DNA of 64,000 nt from Planctomycetota bacterium (GTDB lineage: Bacteria; Planctomycetota; Planctomycetia; Pirellulales; Pirellulaceae), in contig JAPLNM010000045.1 of the NCBI GenBank assembly GCA_026692845.1, positions 20,109-84,108 on the forward strand, read 5' to 3'. The first letter of the stretch is position 1; each line of letters opens with the position of its first letter. The notes beneath the pieces are model-generated. The model saw nothing but the letters and a program-made list of their open reading frames with translations, did not search any database and had not been told where the DNA came from. The translations under genes were made by a program, and so were the position numbers. Shown in pieces: positions 1 through 9,294 of the stretch.

Positions 1-6
1 AATGGA

Positions 7-735
7 CTAAGATCTCTCGAACAACCAACCAAAGGGCTTCCAACGCTTGGCCTCGATTTTGAGCTGGAAATCGTCGATCGTGTTCTCGTGAATGTATTTG
101 ACTGCCTCGTCGATCGAATCGGTGTATAGGTACAAGTTCTTGTCGCTCGCAGAGACCGTGCCCTGCTCGACCATGTGGTCGATGTACTCCATGAGCCTGA
201 TGTGGTAATCGCGATCCATGATCACAATCGGAAATTGCGATATCTTCTTGGTTTGGATAAGCGTAATGGTCTCGAAGAATTCGTCGAGGGTTCCAAACCC
301 GCCGGGCATGATCACGAATCCATAAGAGTACTTCAGCATGAGCACTTTGCGGACAAAGAAATACCGAATGTCGACCGATCGGTCGAGATAACGATTCGAT
401 TGCTGTTCGAAGGGCAACTCGATGTTGACCCCCACACTCCTGCCTCCAACCGCTTTTGCACCCCTGTTGGCGGCCTCCATGATGCCCGGTCCGCCGCCGG
501 TCATGATGGTAAACCCAAGCTTGGAGATCTCACTGGCTACCGCTACGGTCTGCTGATATTCAGGGGTCTTCTCGCCGAGTCGGGCCGAACCAAAGATCGT
601 TATGCAGGGCCCAACGAAGTGCAGGGTCCGAAACCCTTTGATGAATTCCAAAGCGACCTTGACCGTGAAATAGAAATCTTTCCTTCGAGACTGAGGGCCT
701 TCGAGGAACTGGATTTCTTTGCTATCTGGTGCCAT
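7..735 (-). CDS. LOG family (TIGR00730) nucleotide phosphoribohydrolase
   Basis: A 242-aa Rossmann-fold protein of the LOG (lonely guy) family. Visible motifs are FGSAR at about residue 48, the glycine-rich GGGPGIMEAANRGA at 80-93, and the family hallmark PGGFGTLDE at 144-152, whose Thr and Glu belong to the active site. Characterised members cleave the N-glycosidic bond of cytokinin riboside or purine 5'-monophosphates, releasing the free base; the true substrate in this organism cannot be read from sequence. The N-terminus (about 25 residues) is longer than in minimal LOG proteins. It lies 62 bp after the oxidase subunit IV gene on the same strand and may be the distal gene of the respiratory operon, but a functional link is not evident. 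The call is firm, the substrate is not. Confidence 0.9.
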   Translation of the reverse strand: MAPDSKEIQFLEGPQSRRKDFYFTVKVALEFIKGFRTLHFVGPCITIFGSARLGEKTPEYQQTVAVASEISKLGFTIMTGGGPGIMEAANRGAKAVGGRSVGVNIELPFEQQSNRYLDRSVDIRYFFVRKVLMLKYSYGFVIMPGGFGTLDEFFETITLIQTKKISQFPIVIMDRDYHIRLMEYIDHMVEQGTVSASDKNLYLYTDSIDEAVKYIHENTIDDFQLKIEAKRWKPFGWLFERS

Positions 736-797
736 CTGACTTTACCGGGAGAGGAAGAAACAACCCGTGTAATGTACCAGATTCGAACGAATTATGC

Positions 798-1265
798 CTA
801 TGGGGCCACTGCAGCGGGAACACCAGGAGCCATGGCGGTCTGTGCCGCCGGATCGACCGGTTGTGAAGCTTCGATCGTCGAGTTGTAGATCAAGTTCTCT
901 CGATAGCCCTCGGCGTCCATCAAGGTGAATCCAAGAAACAGCGCCACGAAGATCAAGCTTCCGAGAATCACGATCGCATTGAGCGGCTTATCCCAGAGCA
1001 AGTGCATGAAGAACAAAATCACCAACGCGGCTTTGATTGTGGCAATGGTCAGCGAAGCAAAGATTTCCGCGTTCCCCAAGTCGAATTGGGACTGGAAAAC
1101 TGTCAATACCGTGAGGAACAGTAGAGCAAAAAAGACCGACAACAACATCCAAATCGGCATCGGGTGCGAAAACCCGTGGTCATGATGGCCGCCATGCTGG
1201 CTGTCATGATGACCATGATTTGCATGGGCCTCGTGGTTGTGATCCGATGTCGTTGTGTGAGCCAT
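798..1265 (-). CDS. Cytochrome c oxidase subunit IV family protein
   Basis: A 155-aa protein with a strikingly His-rich cytoplasmic N-terminus (about 14 His in the first 35 residues), then three predicted membrane helices at about 36-57, 68-91 and 97-120. The second helix carries a FFMHLLWDKPLN segment typical of the prokaryotic subunit IV family (COX4_pro / CyoD-like). This small subunit stabilises the heme-copper oxidase core and has no redox centre of its own. It lies 74 bp after the subunit III gene in the same direction, in the usual last position of a cta operon. The C-terminal 35 residues are Ala/Pro-rich and look disordered. The His cluster could bind copper or another metal, which is inference. 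Confidence 0.88.
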   Translation of the reverse strand: MAHTTTSDHNHEAHANHGHHDSQHGGHHDHGFSHPMPIWMLLSVFFALLFLTVLTVFQSQFDLGNAEIFASLTIATIKAALVILFFMHLLWDKPLNAIVILGSLIFVALFLGFTLMDAEGYRENLIYNSTIEASQPVDPAAQTAMAPGVPAAVAP

Positions 1266-1339
1266 GATGAACCGAAGTGCTTTGTTGTGGGTCTAATTCA
1301 GTGTGGATGCAAACTTGTTCCAAGCCGCCGAGGTGCTGA

Positions 1340-2464
1340 CTAGGTGATCAGATACAGCAGAGGGAATAGGTAAATCCAGATAAAGTCGACCAAGTGCCAA
1401 TACAGACCGACGTTATCGACCGGTCCGAAGTACTGCTCATGGAACTCCTGCCGCGCTGCCTTGACGATCAACCAAGTGATTACGATCATCCCGCCGATGA
1501 TGTGGATCGCGTGGACTCCGGTCATGCAGTAGTAGATGCTGAAGAACAGCCCTGCCATGCTTCGTTGATTGACGTCTGCGTTGGGTGTTCGCAACTCGTT
1601 AGGCGCGATGTACACATCCGGTGAGCCGCCCATTGCAATTGACGCGTTTGCAGCCATTTCCGAAGCGGTCTTGTTTTCTGCGGTGTGGGCCGATTCGGAC
1701 GCAGCGGCGTGCTCATGGGAACCGTGTTCCACATGGCCTTCGACCATCGCGTGGTGTTCCTGGTGTCCACCGTGACCCCCATGCCCCTTGGAAGCTTCCT
1801 CTTGGGCTTCGAGATACTGACCCAGTCCCACGCCGCCAAAAAAGCAAAGTCCGGCCACGAGCATCGGACCGGCGACACGTTGATGGAACAGGGACTTGGT
1901 AGCAAATGCGTAGATCGCGTAAGCCGCACAAAGGGCTGTGCAGATCGCAGGAATGGTGCAGATGAACTCGAGATAACCCTTGTGGGGGCCATGGACTCCG
2001 TCCAACTGGGCGACATACAACTTGCCGGGCAAAAGACCGATTTCCATCTTGTGCGAATACTCGACGGCTTTGACTCCCAGGAAGATCGCCGCGCAACCCA
2101 AGGTCGCACCTAGCATTCCGACCAAGAGTTGATGCTGCCTAAGTTGGGCTGCACGGACGGCCCAAGCCATCGTCAGCGAACTGAAGAGCAAAACCCCCGT
2201 GTTGATCGCTCCGAGTTTCTCATTCAAGAACGAACTGCAAAACTCGAAGACTTCAGGATTGCGATTTCGGTACAAAGCGTACGCGCAAAACATTCCGCTA
2301 AAGAACAAGACTTCCGTTACCAAGAAAAGCCACATCCCGAGCTTACCCGAATCGTATTGCTGCTCGGCATCATCAAAATGGTGCGCTAGCCAACTCGGGT
2401 GTTCGTGGTGGTGATCTGCGTGGTCGATGGCGACAGGTGCTAAGGTCTCTTGGATTGCAGTCAT
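1340..2464 (-). CDS. ctaE: Cytochrome c oxidase subunit III
   Basis: Subunit III of the aa3-type oxidase, a membrane protein without metal centres that supports proton uptake and assembly. Typical features are the HHFDDAEQQYDSGKLGMWLFL segment entering helix 1, the helix 2 region with NTGVLLFSSLTMAWAV, and the C-terminal YWHLVDFIWIYLFPLLYL. I prefer the ATG at 2464 (protein beginning MTAIQETLA); an in-frame ATG at 2500 would add 12 residues and would start 12 bp after ctaD. The protein is longer than the usual 200-260 residues because of an insert of about 80 residues rich in His, Gly, Glu and Ala between two helices, encoded around 1600-1810. The N-terminus also has a DHADHHHEH cluster. It sits between ctaD and the subunit IV gene. 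Confidence 0.93.
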   Translation of the reverse strand: MTAIQETLAPVAIDHADHHHEHPSWLAHHFDDAEQQYDSGKLGMWLFLVTEVLFFSGMFCAYALYRNRNPEVFEFCSSFLNEKLGAINTGVLLFSSLTMAWAVRAAQLRQHQLLVGMLGATLGCAAIFLGVKAVEYSHKMEIGLLPGKLYVAQLDGVHGPHKGYLEFICTIPAICTALCAAYAIYAFATKSLFHQRVAGPMLVAGLCFFGGVGLGQYLEAQEEASKGHGGHGGHQEHHAMVEGHVEHGSHEHAAASESAHTAENKTASEMAANASIAMGGSPDVYIAPNELRTPNADVNQRSMAGLFFSIYYCMTGVHAIHIIGGMIVITWLIVKAARQEFHEQYFGPVDNVGLYWHLVDFIWIYLFPLLYLIT

Positions 2465-2511
2465 AGTCTTTAACGGAATGAATTCATGCGGGATTGGCAA
2501 AGGGCGGATGT

Positions 2512-4188
2512 CTAGGTCCGCTTGACGTAACCACCTACTCGGGCATCGTACTCGATGGTCGAGAAATCGTAAGGATCGCCGACGGTCGGAGCCGACGAGA
2601 AGTTATCGTGAGGAGGAGGTGAAGAGCACATCCACTCAAGAGTTGCGCCGCCCCATGGGTTGCGTGGTGCTTTCTTGCCGTTGACCAAGGACATCAACAG
2701 GACGATCAACGCGAGCAACAGCCCGGACCCAAGGGTGATCGATCCAATCGTAGACAATTGGTGCAATGGTTGGAATTCAGGAAGGTAAGTTGCGTATCGG
2801 CGAGGCATTCCACGCGATCCAAGAACGAACTGGGGCAAGAAGGTCAGGTTGAAGCCTACAAACACGATGATCGCCGAGGCGATCCCGAGCTTGTCGTTGA
2901 ACATACGTCCGGTCATCTTTGGCCACCAGTGGAAGACCCCACCCAGAAATGCTACGAGTGTTCCACCCATCATCACATAGTGGAAGTGTGCGACTACGAA
3001 GTAGGTGTCGTGGAAGTGCATGTCGGTCGACAGGGCTCCAAGGGGCAGACCGGTCAAACCACCGATCGTAAAGAGGAATATGAACGCAAGGGCGTAAAGC
3101 ATCGGCGTATTGAGCGATACGGTCCCTTGATACATCGTCCCGAGCCAGTTGAAAACCTTGATTGCCGAAGGAATCGATACGGTAAACGTTAAGGCACTGA
3201 ACACGATGGTTGTCACATCGGCCATGCCAGAGGTGAACATGTGGTGACCCCAAACCAGGAATCCGAAGAGCGCGATGGCGATCGAGCTGTAGGCAATCAT
3301 GCGATAACCGAAGATCCCCTTGTGGCAGTGTACGCTCATCAATTCGCTGATGATCCCCATCGCTGGAAGGATCATGATGTATACAGCAGGGTGGGAATAG
3401 AACCAGAAGAAATGCTGGAAGGTCACCGGGTCGCCGTTGAGTTTTGGATCGAAAATTCCGATTCCCAGTAGTCGCTCGGCGGATAGTAACAGCACGGTGA
3501 TGCCGAGCACTGGCGTGGCAAGGACTTGGATGATCGAAGTTGCATAGAGGGCCCACAAGAATAGGGGCATACGAAACCAGGACATCCCGGGCGGACGCAT
3601 GGTGTTGATCGTGACGATGAAATTCAAACCGGTGAAGATCGAGCTAAATCCCAGTACGAATACCCCGAATGTCGCAGCCAGGACCGCTCCGCCTTGTTGC
3701 GTTTCGATCGAATAAGGTGTGTAAAAGGTCCAACCGGTATCGAGACCGGTTACAGACAAAGCAGTCAAGAACAGAATCAAGCCGGTGACCCAAAGGTAAA
3801 AACTGCCCAGGTTGAGTCGCGGGAAGGCAACATCCTTCGTACCGAGCATGACCGGGAGCAAAAAGTTACCCAACGCTGCCGGAATACTCGGAATAATAAA
3901 CAGAAAGACCATGATCGCGCCGTGAAGCGTGAAGACTTGGTTGTAGGTTTGGTTCGATAGCCATCCATCTTTGAAATTCCAAAGGTGGATCCGAATCATC
4001 AATGCAAACGTGCCCCCTAGAGCAAACGAAGCCATCACTCCGACCAAATACATCAACCCGATGCGTTTGTGGTCAAGCGTCAATGCCCAGCTCAGAAAGC
4101 CTTTGGAGTGGTTGAGGAAGTGGTGCGATGGATAGCTGTCCGCTTCACTGTATCCTGGTGTCGCTATGGGACGATCTAATACACTCAT
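2512..4188 (-). CDS. ctaD: Cytochrome c oxidase subunit I, A2-type heme-copper oxidase
   Basis: A 558-aa, 12-helix catalytic subunit holding low-spin heme and the heme a3-CuB site that reduces O2 to water and pumps protons. The CuB/heme ligand motifs are present: HGAIM in helix 2, YSHPAVY in helix 6, HHMF in helix 7 and [14 protein letters not shown] in helix 10. The helix 6 motif has YSHPAVY instead of GHPEVY, so the proton-channel Glu of A1 oxidases is missing; the Tyr-Ser pair is the signature of the A2 subfamily, as in the Thermus and Rhodothermus caa3 enzymes. That agrees with the subunit II-cytochrome c fusion encoded upstream. It is separated from ctaC by 92 bp and from ctaE by a few tens of bp. 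Confidence 0.97.
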   Translation of the reverse strand: MSVLDRPIATPGYSEADSYPSHHFLNHSKGFLSWALTLDHKRIGLMYLVGVMASFALGGTFALMIRIHLWNFKDGWLSNQTYNQVFTLHGAIMVFLFIIPSIPAALGNFLLPVMLGTKDVAFPRLNLGSFYLWVTGLILFLTALSVTGLDTGWTFYTPYSIETQQGGAVLAATFGVFVLGFSSIFTGLNFIVTINTMRPPGMSWFRMPLFLWALYATSIIQVLATPVLGITVLLLSAERLLGIGIFDPKLNGDPVTFQHFFWFYSHPAVYIMILPAMGIISELMSVHCHKGIFGYRMIAYSSIAIALFGFLVWGHHMFTSGMADVTTIVFSALTFTVSIPSAIKVFNWLGTMYQGTVSLNTPMLYALAFIFLFTIGGLTGLPLGALSTDMHFHDTYFVVAHFHYVMMGGTLVAFLGGVFHWWPKMTGRMFNDKLGIASAIIVFVGFNLTFLPQFVLGSRGMPRRYATYLPEFQPLHQLSTIGSITLGSGLLLALIVLLMSLVNGKKAPRNPWGGATLEWMCSSPPPHDNFSSAPTVGDPYDFSTIEYDARVGGYVKRT

Positions 4189-4280
4189 TGTTTTGACCTT
4201 GGTGTGTTGGTGTGAACCGCAATCACTAATTTGAATTGGATTTGAATCAGTTTCAGTTGGCCAGCAGCGATACTTGAACG

Positions 4281-5306
4281 CTACTTCTTGGCCGCAGGGG
4301 TCGCATTTTCCATCGATTTGATAAAGGTAATCAGAGCATCGATCTGATCGTCTTTGAGTTTACCTGCATAGCTATTCATCGGAGAAGCCTTCCCGTAGCC
4401 CTTCCTAGCCTTGGCTTGGGGATTCAGGATGGACTCTCGAACGTAATTCTCGTCGAACGCTACTTCTGTGCCGCTCTCGAGTTGCACGGACTTGCCCCAC
4501 GATCCATTGTAGCTTGGACCAGGTCCACTGGCGCCTTCGGCTCCTGCATTGTGGCAAGTCGAACAGCCTTGGCGTTTGTAAAGCAGACGACCTCGTTCGA
4601 GGGGATCTTCTGGCTCTTGAATCGCTTTCTCAAGGGCTTTTTTGTACTCTTCCTGAGACACTACCTTGACCTTGGCGTTCATCTGGCTGTGGTTGTCCCC
4701 GCAATATTCTGTGCAGAAGAGGTCATACAGGCCTTCTTTGGTCGTATGGAACCACATGTAGTTGTAGCGTCCAGGAACCACATCCCGCTTAGCACGGAAC
4801 GCGGGGATGTAGAAGCTGTGGAGCACGTCATCCGAACGCATGATGATCTTGATGTCTCGGTCGACGGGAAGAACGAGCAGCGGCAGTTCTTTAGCCGATA
4901 CGTTTTCTACAGGGATGACCTCATGCTCGCCGCCATTTTCGTATTTGAAGGCCCACTGCCATTTTTTGGCCGTCACATTGACATCGACAGTTCCTTTTGG
5001 AATTCTGGCCATATCAAGGTAGCCCATGGCACCTTCCCAGAATACCCAAACGACAACGATCGTTGGAACAACGGTCCAGGTGATTTCGATCGCGGTATTG
5101 TGGAGCGCCTCGGGAGACCCTCGGTAACCGGGTCTTTCCCGGTAGACCCACATGAAGTATCCCATCGCGATGACGATAGGAACAAAAAAGACGATACAGA
5201 TCCACAGGATGGCGGTAAAGAGAAAATCCACCTGGGGAGCAAACGACGAGGCACCTTCTGGGAACCAAGCGTAGGGCGCTACTTGATCGGCTAAAAAGAA
5301 ACTCAT
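4281..5306 (-). CDS. ctaC: Cytochrome c oxidase subunit II with C-terminal cytochrome c domain (caa3 type)
   Basis: A 341-aa subunit II that accepts electrons at a CuA centre. Two membrane helices lie at about 27-56 and 71-99. The cupredoxin domain follows with CuA ligands His163, Cys198, Cys202, His206 and Met209 (in [12 protein letters not shown]). A linker leads to a cytochrome c domain with heme motif CSTCH at 248-252 and a likely axial Met in SPMNSY. The fused heme domain marks a caa3 oxidase that receives electrons directly from its partner complex, here the ACIII encoded upstream. Its ATG overlaps the stop of the SCO gene by 4 bp, so the two are probably translationally coupled. I see no lipobox at the N-terminus. 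Confidence 0.96.
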   Translation of the reverse strand: MSFFLADQVAPYAWFPEGASSFAPQVDFLFTAILWICIVFFVPIVIAMGYFMWVYRERPGYRGSPEALHNTAIEITWTVVPTIVVVWVFWEGAMGYLDMARIPKGTVDVNVTAKKWQWAFKYENGGEHEVIPVENVSAKELPLLVLPVDRDIKIIMRSDDVLHSFYIPAFRAKRDVVPGRYNYMWFHTTKEGLYDLFCTEYCGDNHSQMNAKVKVVSQEEYKKALEKAIQEPEDPLERGRLLYKRQGCSTCHNAGAEGASGPGPSYNGSWGKSVQLESGTEVAFDENYVRESILNPQAKARKGYGKASPMNSYAGKLKDDQIDALITFIKSMENATPAAKK

Positions 5307-6214
5307 GTCTGGTCTCTAGGATCTACGGGTGAAGTTGAATCGGGTTGGATTTGCGATTTCGTACTGGCTCGAAAGATCCAATACGGAACGGTGATAAGTA
5401 GCACTGCAACAACAAAGACTCCGGCCCCAAGCGACATCAATCGCCTGGCGCTTGCGGTATACTTGTTTTCGTCGGGATCGTAATGAACGCACCACAGTGC
5501 GATCATGTCGAGGGGGGTTCCGATCCGGCCTTCGCCGGCCTCAACGAACGCCATTTTTAGGGTCTTGGGTAAAAAACCGATTTCGAAAACGTAGCGAGTT
5601 ATCTTGCCTTTGGGCGAGATGAAAATCGCTGCCGATGGATGGTTGTACTGCTTGTGTTTGGCGTCGTAGGTGTATTGGAACCCGACGGCCTGCGTCAATT
5701 GCCGGATACTCTCGGCGGTCCCGACCCAAAATTCCCAGCCTTGTGGATCGTGTTGTTCGAAAAGATCCTGGGAGTACTTTCGCTGGGTACCCTTGGCTTT
5801 TTCCGAGGTTTCCAACGGGTCGATGCTGATCGAAACCATCAGAAAATCCTTGCCCAAACCCGGGCTGGGCATTTGATTCAGGCCTTGGACTAGTCCGTTG
5901 AGTTGGGAGACACACAAACCCGGGCAGTTGCTGTAATTAAGCGAAAGAAGAATCGGCTTGCCCTGTTTGAGCAGTCGACTGATCGAAGTGGATTCCCCTT
6001 GACCGTTCTTGAATACCAAGTGCTCGGGGATCAAATCGCCCAGATGTTGCTCGATTCCCACCCCTTGCATGGCTTTCGGGAGCCCTGAATCTACCGAGCC
6101 GATTGCATCGGCATGGCAAAACGACCCGATGCAAGTCATCAGTATGCAAACCAACCCACGGGCCTGCATAGCGGGCTTTCCGGTGATTTGGTTGGTGGCA
6201 AGATGACTAAACAT
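5303..6214 (-). CDS. SCO1/SenC-type copper chaperone for the CuA site
   Basis: A 303-aa thioredoxin-fold protein of the SCO family. It has an N-terminal hydrophobic export segment (about 20-36), the copper-binding Cys pair in NCPGLC (Cys97 and Cys101), the distal His ligand at about His192 in QYNHPSA, and a C-terminal membrane helix at roughly 260-285. SCO proteins deliver copper to, or reduce, the CuA cysteines of oxidase subunit II; the gene is immediately upstream of ctaC and overlaps it by 4 bp, which fits that job. Translation may start at the Met at residue 16 rather than residue 1, since the first 15 residues are not signal-like. Confidence 0.93.
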   Translation of the reverse strand: MFSHLATNQITGKPAMQARGLVCILMTCIGSFCHADAIGSVDSGLPKAMQGVGIEQHLGDLIPEHLVFKNGQGESTSISRLLKQGKPILLSLNYSNCPGLCVSQLNGLVQGLNQMPSPGLGKDFLMVSISIDPLETSEKAKGTQRKYSQDLFEQHDPQGWEFWVGTAESIRQLTQAVGFQYTYDAKHKQYNHPSAAIFISPKGKITRYVFEIGFLPKTLKMAFVEAGEGRIGTPLDMIALWCVHYDPDENKYTASARRLMSLGAGVFVVAVLLITVPYWIFRASTKSQIQPDSTSPVDPRDQT

Positions 6215-6225
6215 GATCGGTCCGG

Positions 6226-6570
6226 TTAAGCTCCTTGAGCTGACAATTCCTTGAGGATAATTTCTTCGGCACGCTGAATCGGGATGTAAATCACATCCTT
6301 TTTAGCGGGTTCCTTGCCCTTTTCAGGGGGAGGGGCGCTCTCGTCGATGATCCGCTCTTTCTTATAACCGTTCAAGGAATCCAATTGTTCACTTTTAGCC
6401 TGAGCAGGGATGTTCAATTCCGAGCCGACTCGTCCAGGTCTCTGGTCGGTCCAGCTGACCATGTTGTAGCAAAGGGCCTGTAGGAGCTGCAGGAGCACTA
6501 CCAGGATGATTATGCTCATGACGGCCCAGTAGGCAATCATTTTGGTGTTGAGGTCGTCGTAACGGGCCAT
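6226..6570 (-). CDS. Small single-pass membrane protein within the ACIII-caa3 operon
   Basis: A 114-aa protein that I do not recognise as a named family. One strong membrane helix spans about residues 13-36 after a short N-terminus (MARYDDLNTKM). The remaining 75 residues are hydrophilic and rich in Lys, Glu and Pro, ending with a short amphipathic stretch. It lies 25 bp after actF and 11 bp before the SCO gene, so it is almost certainly co-transcribed with the respiratory genes. Position and topology suggest an accessory subunit or assembly factor for ACIII or the oxidase; this is inference from context only. Confidence 0.8.
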   Translation of the reverse strand: MARYDDLNTKMIAYWAVMSIIILVVLLQLLQALCYNMVSWTDQRPGRVGSELNIPAQAKSEQLDSLNGYKKERIIDESAPPPEKGKEPAKKDVIYIPIQRAEEIILKELSAQGA

Positions 6571-6595
6571 GATCGTGCTTGGTATCGAAGGGAGA

Positions 6596-7840
6596 TTACA
6601 AAAGTGGATTTGCGTAAGTCAAAGCTTCTGGCAAGCGAGGGTCTTTCATCGGAACCAGAGGAACGTTCGAAGCACGCACCAGGAAGAACGACAGGAATAC
6701 CATGAGCATTCCGATCCCGCCCAGAAGATGCCCAAAGATTGGCATGAAGCTCGGAGCGCCCGCGTTAGGCATCACCAAGAATGTCATGTCGAGCCAGTGA
6801 ACTGCAAGCGCCCAACAAGCCCAGAACGTCAAACCGAATCGGTTGCGGCGAACGTGGCGGCTGAGTGTTCCAAGGAATGGGATGGCAAAGTGCAGTGGAA
6901 TCAATCCGTAGGCTAGGTATTGCCAGCCGTCGTTGAGCCGAACTTGGTACCAGTAGGTTTCCTCAGGGATGTTGCCGTACCAGTACAGGAGCAACTGCGA
7001 AAAAGCGATGTATGACCAGAACATGATGAATCCAAACATGAATTTGCCCATGTCATGGAAATGCTCGACGCTGACAAACGCTCGAAGCTTGCCTGCATTC
7101 TGCAATGCCATGCTGATCAAGATCGTTGTTGCGAAGAACGCCATCATTCCGGCCGCAAACACGTAGACCCCGAAAATCGTGCTGAACCAATCCGCATCGA
7201 TGCTCATGACCCAATCAAAAGCGGCGAAGCTGACCGACAAGGAGAACAGCATAATGCACGGTCCAGCCCATTTCTGGCGGGCCAGCGAGTGTTCAACATC
7301 CCCGGTTTCGTCCTGCTTGCGGCTGTGCCCAAAGAAGTAAAACGCCATAAAAATCCAGAGTGCGAAGTAAACCGTAGCTCGGATTGAGAACCATTCCTTT
7401 GTCAGGTAGCCTACGTCGATCTTCGCTTTGATCACACTCGAGTGGACTTCGGCCGGTACGTTCCACTCATACGGAGCATTGTAGTTTGCAAAGAGGATGG
7501 CAATGATCGGGAGAAACATCAGGGCCAAAAAAGGAATGGTCGTCATGATCAGCTCGGCGATTCGGCGGATGGAGGTGCTCCATCCTGCTCGCGATACAAA
7601 CTGAATCAAAATAAAGAACAGCGCGCCCAACGCGATCGTCATGACAAACATGAAGTTCGCAAGGTACGAATGCATGAAGAACCGGAAGGCCGCATCGGTC
7701 GAGCCATCCGCTCCACGAGCAAATAAGCTCAAAAAGGCTCCCCCGGCAAGCAGGATCAGACCTGCTGCAAAAAATATGGGCTTCAACGATCTCCAAACCG
7801 CTGGAAGCTCGATCGTTTCTAGGTCGTACTTGGAACTCAT
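6596..7840 (-). CDS. actF: Alternative Complex III subunit ActF, integral membrane NrfD-like quinol-binding subunit
   Basis: A 414-aa polytopic membrane protein with about ten hydrophobic helices. It is a paralogue of ActC in the polysulfide reductase NrfD-like superfamily and forms the second membrane half of Alternative Complex III, a quinol oxidase that replaces the bc1 complex. Support comes from composition, from the Trp/His-rich helix ends (for example WSYIAFSQLLLYWYGNIPEE) and from its place directly after actD-E and before the oxidase genes, the order known from Rhodothermus, Flavobacterium and planctomycetes. It starts 23 bp after the actDE stop. Confidence 0.92.
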   Translation of the reverse strand: MSSKYDLETIELPAVWRSLKPIFFAAGLILLAGGAFLSLFARGADGSTDAAFRFFMHSYLANFMFVMTIALGALFFILIQFVSRAGWSTSIRRIAELIMTTIPFLALMFLPIIAILFANYNAPYEWNVPAEVHSSVIKAKIDVGYLTKEWFSIRATVYFALWIFMAFYFFGHSRKQDETGDVEHSLARQKWAGPCIMLFSLSVSFAAFDWVMSIDADWFSTIFGVYVFAAGMMAFFATTILISMALQNAGKLRAFVSVEHFHDMGKFMFGFIMFWSYIAFSQLLLYWYGNIPEETYWYQVRLNDGWQYLAYGLIPLHFAIPFLGTLSRHVRRNRFGLTFWACWALAVHWLDMTFLVMPNAGAPSFMPIFGHLLGGIGMLMVFLSFFLVRASNVPLVPMKDPRLPEALTYANPLL

Positions 7841-7863
7841 AACTGTATTTCGACTGCTGGAGA

Positions 7864-9249
7864 TTATTTGGTTTGCGATGGAGTCGGTTCGGTCAAACTG
7901 CCGCGCTGCTCGACTGGAACGTCGTCAATGTTTGCGTTCCGCGAACGTTGCAAGGCTTTGACGTAAAGGACGATCGACCATCGTTCTTGCGGGGTGATCG
8001 AGGAGGCGTACGAGGCCATCTTGCCTTGTCCCTTACTGATCGTATGGAAAATCTGCCCGACGGGTTGCTTTTGAACACGATCAAGGTGCAAGGAGCTCGG
8101 CGGAGCCCATGTGTCTTGAGCAAGACTCGCGGCTCGTTTGGCTACCAAACCATCGCCGAAACCCGCGTAACCGTGGCAAGCTGAACAGTAAATCTCGTAC
8201 TTGGTCTTCCCAAGTTTGATGTTCTCTTCGTTGGCTTCAATCGGTAGCTTATCCAAAAACGGCAGATTCGGAGCCCCGCCCGCTGGGCTTGCAGCAGGAG
8301 GCTGAACTGTAGCGTCCAAAGAAGGTGAAGCGGCGGTCGAATCCACGGCAGAGACGTAGATCTGCTTGTCGGTGTCGAGCGAAGTGACCTTCATGGGGTC
8401 ATAACCCAGATAGAAGGGGTCCTGTTGCTCAAGTTGTCCACGTGAAATCGTTCCGGGGACCTGCGGTCGCATCGAGCGCCCGTCTTTGAATATCGTAGTG
8501 GTTTGTTGCGGTTTTTTCTTGGGCTGGAAATCCATGTCGAAAAAGACGTGCCAGCGGGGCAAGTCGCTGAAACTCGATCGCATGTTCAAAACGATCGCAG
8601 AGGGAATAAGACCAGCAAGAACCAATAAAAGTGCCCCTAGCAAAATTGCGCGTGGCATTTCTGACGGGGTGGAATCTTCCATCACCTCGTCGAGCGAATT
8701 TGCATCGACCGAGGAAAGGAGTTCACGTACCGATTCGCGGTTGTAGTACTTGTCGGTTGCATCCACATACAGAAAGAACCGATCGTTCGTCGCGCGATCA
8801 AACTTGGCACTCGTGAAAACCGGGTTACTGAACTTGGGTAGTCCATTAAGAGCCAACATTCCCAAGACCGAGGTGAAGGCCGAAAAGAGAATCGTCAACT
8901 CGAACGAGACGGGGATCGATGCGGGCGTGATCCCAAAGGGCTTGCCCGAAATGATGTACTTGTAATCCACCCCGTTCATCCACCATTGCATCAGAAGGGC
9001 TGTGCACAAGCCAGTTAGGCCTGCGCATAGAACGATGAATGGAAGAATCGTCGGTTTGATGCCTAGAGCATGGTCGATGCCGTGGACCGGAAAAGGAGTG
9101 AATGCATCGGTTTTGGTGTAACCGGCATCGCGGACCTTTTCGGCTGCATGGAGCAGATCGTGTTCGTTTTCGAATTCTGCCATCCAACCGCAAGCCTTCG
9201 GGGGCCTAGGTTCTTTATTCGATTTGAGTTTGTGTTCGCTGTTATTCAT
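7864..9249 (-). CDS. actDE: ActD-ActE fusion: DUF3341 membrane subunit fused to a monoheme cytochrome c
   Basis: A 461-aa subunit of Alternative Complex III. Residues 1 to about 190 match the ActD / DUF3341 type: a cytosolic start around GWMAEFENEHDLLHAAEKVRDAGY followed by helices near 69-90 and 117-137. A third helix at about 201-222 and an Ala/Pro linker lead to a cytochrome c domain with heme motif CSACH at 355-359, the ActE equivalent. In most described ACIII clusters ActD and ActE are separate genes. The fusion keeps the order D then E and removes any need for a separate anchor for the heme domain. It lies 45 bp after actC and 23 bp before actF. Confidence 0.92.
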   Translation of the reverse strand: MNNSEHKLKSNKEPRPPKACGWMAEFENEHDLLHAAEKVRDAGYTKTDAFTPFPVHGIDHALGIKPTILPFIVLCAGLTGLCTALLMQWWMNGVDYKYIISGKPFGITPASIPVSFELTILFSAFTSVLGMLALNGLPKFSNPVFTSAKFDRATNDRFFLYVDATDKYYNRESVRELLSSVDANSLDEVMEDSTPSEMPRAILLGALLLVLAGLIPSAIVLNMRSSFSDLPRWHVFFDMDFQPKKKPQQTTTIFKDGRSMRPQVPGTISRGQLEQQDPFYLGYDPMKVTSLDTDKQIYVSAVDSTAASPSLDATVQPPAASPAGGAPNLPFLDKLPIEANEENIKLGKTKYEIYCSACHGYAGFGDGLVAKRAASLAQDTWAPPSSLHLDRVQKQPVGQIFHTISKGQGKMASYASSITPQERWSIVLYVKALQRSRNANIDDVPVEQRGSLTEPTPSQTK

Positions 9250-9294
9250 ATCAATCGTTGTTTGCGATGGTGTTCCAAGGACTGTCTAGCAGGA

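Noticed and set aside
4416..5294. Long plus-strand open frame opposite ctaC
   Set aside because: ctaC on the minus strand has all CuA ligands and a heme motif; the antisense frame is a by-product of codon composition.
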